Assembly: GCA_031549105.1 (NCBI GenBank)
Contig: JAVBQK010000172.1
Coordinates: 1-7,959, forward strand
Source: Avichristensenella sp031549105
Lineage (GTDB): Bacteria > Bacillota > Clostridia > Christensenellales > Aristaeellaceae
Direction: 5' to 3'
Length of the DNA stretch: 7,959 nt
The notes under the pieces are model-generated. The model saw nothing but the letters and a program-made list of their open reading frames with translations. It made no database searches and was not told where the DNA came from. Positions 1-5,931 of this stretch are shown here, piece after piece (positions within the stretch are counted from its first letter, which is position 1; each line of letters opens with the position of its first letter). A program made the position numbers and the translations under genes.

Positions 1-1
1 G

Positions 2-46
2 GCGGGCGGGCGGGTGCTGCGGAACGATTTGGAGGCCGGGGAGTGA
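2..46 (+). CDS. possible 3' end of an upstream gene (partial)
   Basis: One forward frame entering from the left edge reads AGGRVLRNDLEAGE and ends at TGA 44-46. It is too short to identify and codon content alone does not prove it is coding. The indirect argument is positional: the hairpin element that starts right after the stop codons of the GH13 gene and atoB also starts just after this TGA, with 22 nt between stop and first stem compared with 21 and 20 nt in the other two cases. This is an inference. The G-rich start (GGCGGGCGGGCGGG) could equally be non-coding. Confidence 0.3.
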   Translation, partial: AGGRVLRNDLEAGE

Positions 47-156
47 CGGGGGACGAGGTTGGGGAACGCCAGGGGACGCTGTCCCCTGGACCCCTGCCAA
101 AGGGCCTTGCCCTTTGGAAACCCAACGTTTCGCCTGCGGGCGGGAGGTGGGGGTTA
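47..156 (+). repeat. three-hairpin intergenic element, copy 1 (decayed terminator)
   Basis: A G-rich lead (GGGGGACGAGG) is followed by three consecutive hairpins. Stem a is CCAGGGGAC/GTCCCCTGG (69-77/81-89, loop GCT), a perfect 9 bp. Stem b is CCAAAGGGC/GCCCTTTGG (97-105/109-117, loop CTT), a perfect 9 bp. Stem c starts with AAACCCAAC (118-126) and an inner CGCC/GGCG stem (131-134/139-142), but its 3' arm is degraded: only AACCC/GGGTT (119-123/151-155) pair and there is no T-tract. Copy 1 therefore keeps the architecture but looks weak as an intrinsic terminator. It lies between a possible + gene on the left and the convergent MazG-like gene. Confidence 0.85.
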
Positions 157-188
157 CAGTTCGTAGGGTTCGAATTATTCCGGCCGGC

Positions 189-554
189 TCATTCCCCGTG
201 CTTGAGATAATTCCGATGCTCCCCCTCAAAATCCCGCCCCATATTTCTGTCATGCTTGGCGATATAGGCCTCGGATATCTCCTCGGACGTGACGGCATAG
301 CGCATCAGTACATCATTGAAATACATCAGCACGTCAGTCAGTTCCACCACGAACTCCCCGCGCAGCTCGGCATCATTCATGATGTCCGCTTCGCCGCGCT
401 TTTTGATGATCGCAATGACTTCGCCGATTTCCTCAAACATCCAAAGAAGCGAGTTTCTGGCATATTCAGGCTCCAGCGGAGACCATTTGTCCCTGTATTT
501 TTCCCACAGTTCGCGCTGCATGGTTTGCATGTCGGATATGCGTAGGTCGGGCAT
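189..554 (-). CDS. MazG-like nucleotide pyrophosphohydrolase
   Basis: This 121-residue, all-helical-looking soluble protein resembles the MazG/dUTPase-like all-alpha NTP pyrophosphohydrolase superfamily, which hydrolyses (d)NTPs to (d)NMP and pyrophosphate. The metal-binding signature is visible as EEIGE (E41, E42, E45) followed by ELTD (E71, D74), i.e. EExxE...ExxD. The length fits the single-domain form, about half of full MazG. The start is the ATG at 554 because GGAGGT lies 8 nt upstream; the frame stays open to an ATG at 632 but that start has no ribosome site and would begin in the promoter region. The gene is divergent from glgP. Its GC content by hand count over 181-540 is about 52%, against 60-70% in sampled lines of glgP, so it may have a different history or weaker codon selection. 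The exact substrate (house-cleaning dNTPase or other) is not readable. No clear terminator follows on the minus strand. Confidence 0.85.
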   Translation of the reverse strand: MPDLRISDMQTMQRELWEKYRDKWSPLEPEYARNSLLWMFEEIGEVIAIIKKRGEADIMNDAELRGEFVVELTDVLMYFNDVLMRYAVTSEEISEAYIAKHDRNMGRDFEGEHRNYLKHGE

Positions 555-562
555 GGTGCAAT

Positions 563-568
563 ACCTCC
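563..568 (-). promoter_or_regulatory. RBS that fixes the MazG-like start
   Basis: GGAGGT on the minus strand lies 8 nt before the ATG at 554. It supports the 121-residue form over the longer open frame starting at 632. Confidence 0.8.
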
Positions 569-611
569 AGTGCAGTAGAGAATAGGGGCGCTGTTTATGT
601 GCTACGATACC

Positions 612-640
612 ATAAAGCTCGCGTTGCCGCAATCCGTCAA
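612..640 (-). promoter_or_regulatory. weak candidate promoter for the MazG-like gene
   Basis: On the minus strand TTGACG (640-635) is a good -35 box. The -10 is poor: CTTTAT at 17 nt spacing (617-612) or TTTATG at 18 nt. The predicted leader would be about 50 nt. The -35 is well supported by sequence, the -10 is a guess. Confidence 0.35.
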
Positions 641-651
641 TCGTCCGATTG
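638..651. promoter_or_regulatory. 14-bp palindrome between divergent -35 boxes (candidate operator)
   Basis: CAATCG-TC-CGATTG has perfect 6-bp arms around a 2-bp centre. One arm overlaps the TTGACG -35 of the MazG-like gene and the other overlaps the TTGCCA -35 of glgP. A protein bound here would cover both -35 boxes. The regulator is unknown and the role is inferred from position and symmetry only. Confidence 0.4.
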
Positions 652-677
652 CCAACCGTCAGTTTTTTTGCTATAAT
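649..677 (+). promoter_or_regulatory. sigma-A promoter of the glgP operon
   Basis: TTGCCA (649-654), a 17-bp spacer and a perfect TATAAT (672-677) predict a transcript start near 683-685 and a leader of about 35 nt. This placement rules out the in-frame ATG at 686 as the normal start, because it would lie on or next to the first transcribed base. Confidence 0.85.
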
Positions 678-704
678 AGAACCTCATGCCCAACCATGTC
701 GAAG

Positions 705-711
705 AAGGAGG
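705..711 (+). promoter_or_regulatory. RBS that fixes the glgP start
   Basis: AAGGAGG lies 7 nt before ATG 719, giving a textbook Shine-Dalgarno arrangement. It selects the 816-residue protein over a version 11 residues longer starting at 686. Confidence 0.9.
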
Positions 712-718
712 CTGTTTC

Positions 719-3169
719 ATGCAACAGCACGCGCTCTTAAGCAAGGAAGAAATCAAGAAGAGCATCATCAGCAAACTACAGCGCCACAACGGCTGTTCCC
801 TACAGGAAGCCACCAACATACAGATTTACAAAGCGGTCGCCTCCACCGTGCGCGACCAGATCATGAACAAGCTGGTTGCCACCCGCCGCGCCGTGCGCGA
901 TGCCAGCGGCCGCCGGCTTTACTATCTCTCGGTAGAGTTCCTGATGGGGCGCTCGCTCCACTCAAACCTGCTGAACCTGTGCGCCTCAAAGGAATATAAA
1001 GAAGCGTTTGATGAGATGGGGATTTTGCTGGAGGACCTGCTCGGCGAGGAGCCGGAGCCGGGCCTTGGCAACGGCGGCCTGGGGCGGCTGGCGGCCTGCT
1101 TCATGGACTCGCTCGCCACCGAGAACCTGCCCGCGATGGGCTGCACGATCCGCTACGAATACGGCCTATTCCGCCAGCGCATCGTGGACGGCCAGCAGGT
1201 AGAGCTGCCCGACAACTGGCTGGAGAACGGCAACGCCTGGGAAATCGCGGTGCCAGAAGACAGCTTTGAGGTCCACTTCGGCGGCAGGCTGGAGGAGGAC
1301 TGGTCGACTGGGGAGCTGGTCATAAGGCATCTGGACTACACCAACGTCATCGCCATGCCGTACGATATGCCGGTGATGGGCTATGACACCGATATGGTCA
1401 ACATCCTGCGCATGTGGAGCGCGCAGTCGCCCAAGACGATCGACCTGACTTCGTTCGGCCAGGGCAACTATGCCAAGGCGCTGGAGGGCCGCGCGTTCGC
1501 GGAAGTGCTCTGCAAGGTGCTCTATCCCGAGGATGACCATTTCGAGGGCAAGCAGCTCCGCCTCAACCAGCACTATTTCTTCACCTCGGCGTCGTTGCAA
1601 TACATGATCGCCGAGTATAAGCGCGAGTATGGCGAAGACCTGCACCACCTGCACGAGAAGGCCGTCATCCACATCAACGACACGCACCCGGGCCTTGCGA
1701 TTCCCGAATTGATGCGCCTGCTCATCGATGAAGAGGGCTTCACCTGGGAGGACGCCGAGTACGTCGTGCGGAACATGGTCGCCTACACCAACCACACCAT
1801 CATGTCCGAGGCGCTGGAGCGCTGGCCGGAGGAGATGGTGCGCGCGCAGTTCCCGCGCGTCTACCAGATTCTGCAGGAGCTCAACCGCCGCCTGTGCGAG
1901 AAGCTGTGGGAGAAGTTCCCCGGCAAGTGGGACCAGATCGCGCAGATGGCGATCCTCGCCTACGGCCAGGTGCATATGGCGAACCTGTGCGTGGCGTATT
2001 CCTACTCGGTCAACGGCGTGTCGCAGCTGCACGGCGATATCCTCAAGCGCAGCACGTTCCACGATTATAACTCCGTCATGCCGGAGAAGTTTTCCGCAAT
2101 CACCAACGGCATCACCTACCGCCGCTGGCTGATGCTGTGCAACCCGCGCCTGTCCGCGCTGATCACCGATGCGATCGGCGAGGGATGGAAGAGCGATGCA
2201 GATCACCTGCACGAGCTGCTGCCGATGCGCGACGACGCCGCGTTCCGCGAGCAGTTCGCCAAGGTCAAGCGTGAGAACAAGCTGCGCCTGTCGCAGTGGC
2301 TCATCCTCAACCAGCGCGAGGGGTTCGATCCCGATTTCATGCTGGACACCCAGGCCAAGCGCCTGCACGAATACAAGCGCCAGCTGCTCAACGCGCTGCA
2401 TCTGCTGGTGCTCTACAACCGCATTGCGGACGACCCGAACTACACCATACCGCCGCGCTGCGTAATTTTCGGCGCGAAGGCATCGCCCGGATACCGCCGC
2501 GCGAAGCAGATCATCCGCTTCATCAACGCGGTGGGCGAGCTGGTCGCAAAGCATCCGCGCGCGAAGAAGATGATCAAGGTGATCTTCCTGGAGAACTACC
2601 GCGTCTCCGCCGCCGAGGTGCTGATCCCGGCGACCGAGCTTTCGCAGCAGCTTTCCACCGCCACCAAGGAAGCCTCCGGCACCGGCAACATGAAGTTCAT
2701 GGCCAACGGTGCGCTGACGATCGGCACGCTGGACGGCGCGAACGTGGAAATGGACGAGGCTGTCGGCCGCGCGAATATCTACATTTTCGGCGCGCGCGCG
2801 CACGAGGTGGAGGCATTGTACGCCACCGGCAGCTACCAGGCGTCTACGGTGTTCGAGGAGAACCAGGAGGTTCGCCGCGCGATGACGCAGATGATCGACG
2901 GCACGCTGGGCGAGTCCGGCGCGTTCAGTGAGCTGTATCATTCGCTGCTGTTCGGCGACTACGGCAGCATGGCCGATCCGTATCTGGTGCTCAAGGACTT
3001 CGGTTCCTACACGATGGCGCAGAAGCGCGTCAACGCGGACTACCAGAACTTCGATAAGTGGCAGCGCATGGCGATCGCCAACGTCGCCTGCTCGGGCCTT
3101 TTCTCCAGCGACCGGACGATTCGCGAGTACAACGACCGGATCTGGCACCTGTCGCCGGCGAAATGGTGA
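719..3169 (+). CDS. glgP: glycogen/maltodextrin phosphorylase (GT35)
   Basis: This cytoplasmic PLP enzyme phosphorolyses alpha-1,4-glucan ends to glucose-1-phosphate. The 816 residues match the usual bacterial length (about 790-840). Family landmarks appear in order: RLYYLSVEFLMGRSL from about residue 66; GLGNGGLGRLAACFMDS from 115; NDTHPGLAIPEL from 320 (usually NDTHPALAIPEL); GAKASPGYRRAK from 585; LIPATELSQQ followed by EASGTGNMKF, with the PLP-binding lysine at K659; and the NGALTIGTLDGANVE segment directly after. There is no signal peptide. The start at ATG 719 is fixed by AAGGAGG and by the promoter position. Its stop overlaps or abuts the start of the GH13 gene, so the two are one operon for glycogen or imported maltodextrin breakdown. 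No glycogen synthesis genes (glgA, glgB, glgC) are in the window. Glycogen versus maltodextrin preference cannot be told from motifs. Confidence 0.97.
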   Translation: MQQHALLSKEEIKKSIISKLQRHNGCSLQEATNIQIYKAVASTVRDQIMNKLVATRRAVRDASGRRLYYLSVEFLMGRSLHSNLLNLCASKEYKEAFDEMGILLEDLLGEEPEPGLGNGGLGRLAACFMDSLATENLPAMGCTIRYEYGLFRQRIVDGQQVELPDNWLENGNAWEIAVPEDSFEVHFGGRLEEDWSTGELVIRHLDYTNVIAMPYDMPVMGYDTDMVNILRMWSAQSPKTIDLTSFGQGNYAKALEGRAFAEVLCKVLYPEDDHFEGKQLRLNQHYFFTSASLQYMIAEYKREYGEDLHHLHEKAVIHINDTHPGLAIPELMRLLIDEEGFTWEDAEYVVRNMVAYTNHTIMSEALERWPEEMVRAQFPRVYQILQELNRRLCEKLWEKFPGKWDQIAQMAILAYGQVHMANLCVAYSYSVNGVSQLHGDILKRSTFHDYNSVMPEKFSAITNGITYRRWLMLCNPRLSALITDAIGEGWKSDADHLHELLPMRDDAAFREQFAKVKRENKLRLSQWLILNQREGFDPDFMLDTQAKRLHEYKRQLLNALHLLVLYNRIADDPNYTIPPRCVIFGAKASPGYRRAKQIIRFINAVGELVAKHPRAKKMIKVIFLENYRVSAAEVLIPATELSQQLSTATKEASGTGNMKFMANGALTIGTLDGANVEMDEAVGRANIYIFGARAHEVEALYATGSYQASTVFEENQEVRRAMTQMIDGTLGESGAFSELYHSLLFGDYGSMADPYLVLKDFGSYTMAQKRVNADYQNFDKWQRMAIANVACSGLFSSDRTIREYNDRIWHLSPAKW

Positions 3170-3174
3170 CGGCG

Positions 3175-4968
3175 ATGCAGCTGACGCACGATAGCCGCGA
3201 CCCCGCGTACCGAAGTCCGGGCGGGGCGCAGCCCTGTGGGACAGAGATTACCCTCCGCCTGCGGATTGAGGGCGCGGCGCCCGACGCGGCGCACCTGCGC
3301 CTGTGGTTTGATAAAGAAAGCTTCCACCCGATGTACCCGGTGTCCGGCGACCCCGCGCTGTATGAGGCGGCGATCCACCTGCCGGAACATCCGTGCCTGC
3401 TCTGGTATGACTTCCAGGTGTGGCAGAATGGCCAGTTCCATTGGTACGGAAACGCGGAGGATTGCATGGGCGGCGTTGGCGCGCCGGTGTGGGGCTCGGC
3501 CCGCTCGTTCCAGATCACAGTGTACGATCCCGCGTTCACCGCGCCTGAGTGGACGCGCGGCGCGGTCTTCTATCAGATATTCCCGGACCGGTTTGCGCGC
3601 GGCGGCATTGCGCCCGCGCTGCCGCTCCCGGAGGGGCGCTCTTACCACGAAAACTGGGATGACACCCCCGGTCTGATGATCGACCCGCACAGCGGCGACA
3701 ACGTCGCGCATGACTTCTTCGGCGGCACGCTCGACGGCATCAGGCAGAAGCTGCCGTACCTCGCGTCGCTGGGCGCCACCGCGCTGTATCTTAACCCCAT
3801 TTTTCACGCGCGCACCAACCACCGCTTTGACACCACCGACTGGAAGGCCGTTGACCCCTTGCTGGGCGACGAGGCCGACTTCCGCGCGCTGTGCGCGGCG
3901 GCGGACGCGCTGGGTATGCACATCGTGCTGGATGGGGTGTTCAGCCATTCCGGCAACCAAAACCCGATCTTCGTTCACGCGCAGGAGGTCATCGACTCCC
4001 CATACCGCAACTGGTTCAAGTTCGAGCACTGGCCCGATATGTACAAGAGCTGGTGGGGGTTTCACACGCTGCCTGAGCTGAACAAGTACCAGCCCGAAGT
4101 AATCGACTACTTCCTCTCGGACGAGGACGCCGTGGTCAAAAAATGGCCGCGCTTGGGTTCGAGCGGCTGGCGCATTGATGTGGCGGATGAGCTCCCAATG
4201 GAGTACCTGAAGATGCTTAGGCGCGGCGTCAAGCAGGCGAAGGCCGACGCGTTGGTCATTGGCGAGGTGTGGGAGGACGCATCCCACAAGGTCACCTACG
4301 GCCAGATGCGCAGCTACTGCCTGGGCGGCACGCTGGACGGCGTGATGAATTACCCGCTCCGCGAGGCCGCGCTGGAGTTCCTGACAGGCCAGATTAACGC
4401 GGCCGCGTTCAAGCGGCAGATGGACTCCCTCTACGAAAACTACCCCGCTCCGTTCACGCAGTCGCTGCTCAACGTGCTCGGCAGCCATGACCGCCCGCGC
4501 GTGCTGAACGTCCTCGCCGGCGTGGACGGCAACGACCTGCCCCGCGAGGCCCGCGCAACCCTACGCCTGACGGCAAAACAGCGCGACCTCGGCAAGAAGC
4601 GCCTAAAGCTCCTGCTCTCGCTGATCGTGGCGATGCCGGGCATGCCATGTGTCTACTACGGCGACGAAGCGGGCATGGAGGGCGCGGCGGATCCGTTCAA
4701 CCGGGCAACCTTCCCCTGGGGCCATGAAGATAGCGACCTAACCGAAGCCTTCCGCGAAGGCCTCGCCAGGCGTAAAACTGTTCCCGCACTGGCCGAAGGA
4801 ACGCTTGAGCTATACGCTGTCACGCCGGATATCCTGATGATCGAGCGCAAATCCCCGTCCGGCACAGCGGTGACCGTGATCAACCGCAGCAGCCGCGCGT
4901 GCAGCGTTTCGCTGGAAGACCGCAGGGTGACGGTGAGTGCGTACGGAGCCGAGAGCTGGGAGACGTAA
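3175..4968 (+). CDS. GH13 alpha-glucosidase/amylase with N-terminal beta domain (neopullulanase/cyclomaltodextrinase-like)
   Basis: This 597-residue enzyme hydrolyses alpha-glucan or dextrin and, lacking a signal peptide, acts in the cytoplasm. Residues about 1-115 form a beta-sandwich-like N-terminal domain (TEITLRLRIEG then LRLWFDKE), as in CBM34/GH13_20-type proteins. The catalytic barrel begins near YQIFPDRF (133-140). The GH13 signatures are complete: DGVFSH (D253-H258), GWRIDVADE with nucleophile D335, IGEVW with acid/base E364, and GSHD with transition-state stabiliser D439. WWGFHTLPELN (293-303) occupies the place of the MPKLN motif of the neopullulanase group, and PCVYYGDEAG spans 491-500. 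Start choice: ATG 3175 fits the family N-terminus (HDSRDPAYRSP follows within a few residues); ATG 3163 or GTG 3166 would overlap the glgP stop by 7 or 4 nt. None has a clear Shine-Dalgarno site, so translation is probably coupled to glgP. It probably trims dextrins left by GlgP; the exact bond specificity is inferred. Confidence 0.95.
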   Translation: MQLTHDSRDPAYRSPGGAQPCGTEITLRLRIEGAAPDAAHLRLWFDKESFHPMYPVSGDPALYEAAIHLPEHPCLLWYDFQVWQNGQFHWYGNAEDCMGGVGAPVWGSARSFQITVYDPAFTAPEWTRGAVFYQIFPDRFARGGIAPALPLPEGRSYHENWDDTPGLMIDPHSGDNVAHDFFGGTLDGIRQKLPYLASLGATALYLNPIFHARTNHRFDTTDWKAVDPLLGDEADFRALCAAADALGMHIVLDGVFSHSGNQNPIFVHAQEVIDSPYRNWFKFEHWPDMYKSWWGFHTLPELNKYQPEVIDYFLSDEDAVVKKWPRLGSSGWRIDVADELPMEYLKMLRRGVKQAKADALVIGEVWEDASHKVTYGQMRSYCLGGTLDGVMNYPLREAALEFLTGQINAAAFKRQMDSLYENYPAPFTQSLLNVLGSHDRPRVLNVLAGVDGNDLPREARATLRLTAKQRDLGKKRLKLLLSLIVAMPGMPCVYYGDEAGMEGAADPFNRATFPWGHEDSDLTEAFREGLARRKTVPALAEGTLELYAVTPDILMIERKSPSGTAVTVINRSSRACSVSLEDRRVTVSAYGAESWET

Positions 4969-5076
4969 GGGGACGACGTGGCAGGAACGTAAGGGGGCGC
5001 TGCCTCCTTAACCCCCGGGAAGGGCGTTGCCCTTTCCAAACCCATCACTGCTCACGCAGGGGTGGGTTTTGTTTTT
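4969..5076 (+). repeat. three-hairpin intergenic element, copy 2
   Basis: The element begins directly after the GH13 TAA (GGGGACGA lead). Stem a is TAAGGGGGC/GCCTCCTTA (4990-4998/5002-5010, loop GCT), 9 bp including one G-U. Stem b is GGGAAGGGC/GCCCTTTCC (5017-5025/5029-5037, loop GTT), 9 bp including one G-U. Stem c is AAACCCA/TGGGTTT (5038-5044/5063-5069) with an inner CTGC/GCAG stem (5048-5051/5056-5059) and a T-rich tail. Compared with copies 1 and 4, both arms change together (CC/GG to GG/CC in stem b; CTG/CAG to TAA/TTA in stem a), so pairing is conserved while sequence is not. Confidence 0.85.
5038..5076 (+). terminator. intrinsic terminator of the glgP-GH13 operon
   Basis: The third hairpin of copy 2, stem AAACCCA/TGGGTTT with an inner CTGC/GCAG stem, is followed by TTTTGTTTTT. 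It lies 69 nt after the GH13 stop with no gene between, so it most likely ends that transcript. Confidence 0.8.
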
Positions 5077-5093
5077 CTTTTGCTCCAATCCGT

Positions 5094-5190
5094 CCCCAAC
5101 CCTTGCGTGAGCGAACATGGGTTTCGAAAGGGCGAAGCCCTTCGCGGAGGTCCAGGAGGCAGAGCCTCCTGGCGTCCCCCTCGTCCCCCT
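5094..5190 (-). repeat. three-hairpin intergenic element, copy 3 (inverted, orphan)
   Basis: Read on the minus strand, the lead GGGGGACGAGG is followed by stem a CCAGGAGGC/GCCTCCTGG (palindromic; + strand 5152-5160/5164-5172, perfect 9 bp). Stem b follows, with AAGGGC/GCCCTT (5128-5133/5137-5142) extended imperfectly, then a stem c remnant AACCC/GGGTT with GCTCACGC inside. No T-tract follows on the minus strand, and no minus-strand gene ends here, so it is probably not a working terminator. It faces copy 2 and ends 13 bp before the -35 box of atoD. Confidence 0.75.
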
Positions 5191-5203
5191 GCCTCTCTCA
5201 GCA

Positions 5204-5221
5204 TTGACAGCGCATTAACAA
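5204..5221. promoter_or_regulatory. candidate Rex (NADH/NAD+) operator over the atoD promoter
   Basis: TTGACAG-CGCA-TTAACAA aligns without gaps to the clostridial Rex consensus TTGTTAANNNNTTAACAA. The right half is 7/7 and the left half 4/7 (11 of 14 defined positions), with the correct 4-bp centre. The left half coincides with the -35 box, which accounts for its TTGACA form, and the right half fills the spacer. Binding would block RNA polymerase. Rex control of thiolase, butyrate and alcohol genes is known in Clostridium; its action here is inferred. Confidence 0.45.
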
Positions 5222-5232
5222 AAGGGTATACT
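5204..5232 (+). promoter_or_regulatory. strong sigma-A promoter of atoDAB
   Basis: A perfect TTGACA (5204-5209), a 17-bp spacer and TATACT (5227-5232) predict a transcript start near 5239 and a leader of about 36 nt. The operon therefore has its own promoter, independent of the glgP operon, which is terminated upstream. Confidence 0.9.
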
Positions 5233-5238
5233 TTCTTA

Positions 5239-5253
5239 TATGAAAAATTCATA
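5239..5253. promoter_or_regulatory. inverted repeat at the predicted atoD transcription start
   Basis: TATGAA-AAA-TTCATA has perfect 6-bp arms around a 3-bp centre, beginning at the predicted +1. It could be an operator or a weak AT-rich 5' stem in the mRNA. AT-rich leaders produce such matches by chance, so support is modest. Confidence 0.3.
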
Positions 5254-5274
5254 AATCTGGGAGGTACCTGCCCT

Positions 5275-5928
5275 ATGAACAAGCTGATGACGGCGCAAGA
5301 GGCCGTCGCCCGCGTCAAGGACGGGGATGTTGTTATGGTCGGCGGCTTTTTGCAAGGCGGCAGCCCTGAGATGCTCGTGGGCGCGCTGCTGGATGGGAAG
5401 GCCAAGGATTTGACCATCGTCTCCAACGATACCGGCACCGCGAATACCAAGACCATTCAGCTCCAGCAGCAGGGACGCGTGAAGAAGGTGTACGCCACGT
5501 ATATCGGCGCGAACGTTGAGACGGGCCGCATGGTGATTGAGAATCCGGAGAGCGTGGAGCTTAACCCACAGGGCACGCTGGCCGAGCGCATCCGCGCGGC
5601 GGGCGCGGGCATTGCCGCGTTTCTGACACCGGTGGGCGTGAAGACGATCGTGGAGCGTGGCCGCGAGACGACGTGGCTGAACGGGCGCGAATACCTGATG
5701 GAAGAGGCGCTGCACGGCGATGTGGCGCTGGTGCACGCCACCATCGCGGATGAGACGGGCAACTGCTTCATGCGCGGCACAACGAAGAACTTCAACGCCA
5801 TCATGCCGGCGGCGTGCAAATACGCGATCGTTGAGGCGGAAAAGGTGGTGCCCGCGGGCGAGCTGGACCCGGAACTGGTGACCGTGCCGGGCATTTTCAT
5901 CGACGCGATCGTCAGGCTGGAGGGCTGA
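5275..5928 (+). CDS. atoD: acetate/butyrate-acetoacetate CoA-transferase, alpha subunit
   Basis: This 217-residue subunit A of a family I CoA-transferase works with the next gene product to move CoA between an acyl-CoA and a short-chain acid (acetate, butyrate, acetoacetate). It aligns end to end, from memory, with E. coli AtoD and clostridial CtfA. Visible landmarks are GGFLQGGSP (23-31, the glycine-rich loop near the N-terminus), SNDTG (50-54), NPQGTLAERIRAAGAG (97-112), the DEAGN-like segment DETGN (159-163) and GTTKNFN (168-174). The start at ATG 5275 follows GGGAGG by 10 nt and lies downstream of the promoter; the frame is open farther upstream but only through the promoter and repeat. 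The catalytic glutamate is in the beta subunit, as expected. It is the first gene of a three-gene operon. ctfA would be an equally good name; subtype and preferred acid are not determined. Confidence 0.95.
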   Translation: MNKLMTAQEAVARVKDGDVVMVGGFLQGGSPEMLVGALLDGKAKDLTIVSNDTGTANTKTIQLQQQGRVKKVYATYIGANVETGRMVIENPESVELNPQGTLAERIRAAGAGIAAFLTPVGVKTIVERGRETTWLNGREYLMEEALHGDVALVHATIADETGNCFMRGTTKNFNAIMPAACKYAIVEAEKVVPAGELDPELVTVPGIFIDAIVRLEG

Positions 5929-5931
5929 AGC

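Noticed and set aside
1..14. GGCGGGCGGGCGGG run at the left edge as a G-quadruplex or simple repeat
   Set aside because: It is too short and cut by the window edge, and it may be coding; nothing more can be supported.
47..156. Repeat copies considered as CRISPR, riboswitch or IS ends
   Set aside because: Copies are dispersed singly or in facing pairs, not spaced regularly. They follow genes rather than precede them in the plus copies, and no transposase lies between any two copies.
164..188. GGGTTCGAAT motif resembling a tRNA T-arm or integration-site remnant
   Set aside because: The flanking bases do not form the 5-bp T stem, no acceptor stem or CCA fits, and no integrase gene is present.
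686..718. Earlier in-frame glgP start at ATG 686
   Set aside because: It falls at the predicted transcription start and has no ribosome site, while ATG 719 has AAGGAGG at 7 nt.
696..740. Short upstream frame (MSKKEAVSCNSTRS) overlapping the glgP start
   Set aside because: It has no ribosome site of its own and the GAAGGAGG inside it serves glgP; there is no sign of a leader peptide with regulatory codons.
1166..3148. 660-codon open frame antisense to glgP
   Set aside because: It is the shadow of a GC-rich gene: it covers glgP exactly, has skewed low-complexity composition, no recognisable domain and no ribosome site. glgP carries all expected family motifs.
3058..3174. GH13 gene start at ATG 3058, inside glgP
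   Set aside because: It would give a 39-residue extension translated from conserved glgP sequence in another frame, rich in Arg and Pro, with no family similarity and no ribosome site.
3040..4488. 482-codon antisense frame over the GH13 gene
   Set aside because: Codon-bias shadow of the GH13 gene; no promoter, ribosome site or recognisable domain.
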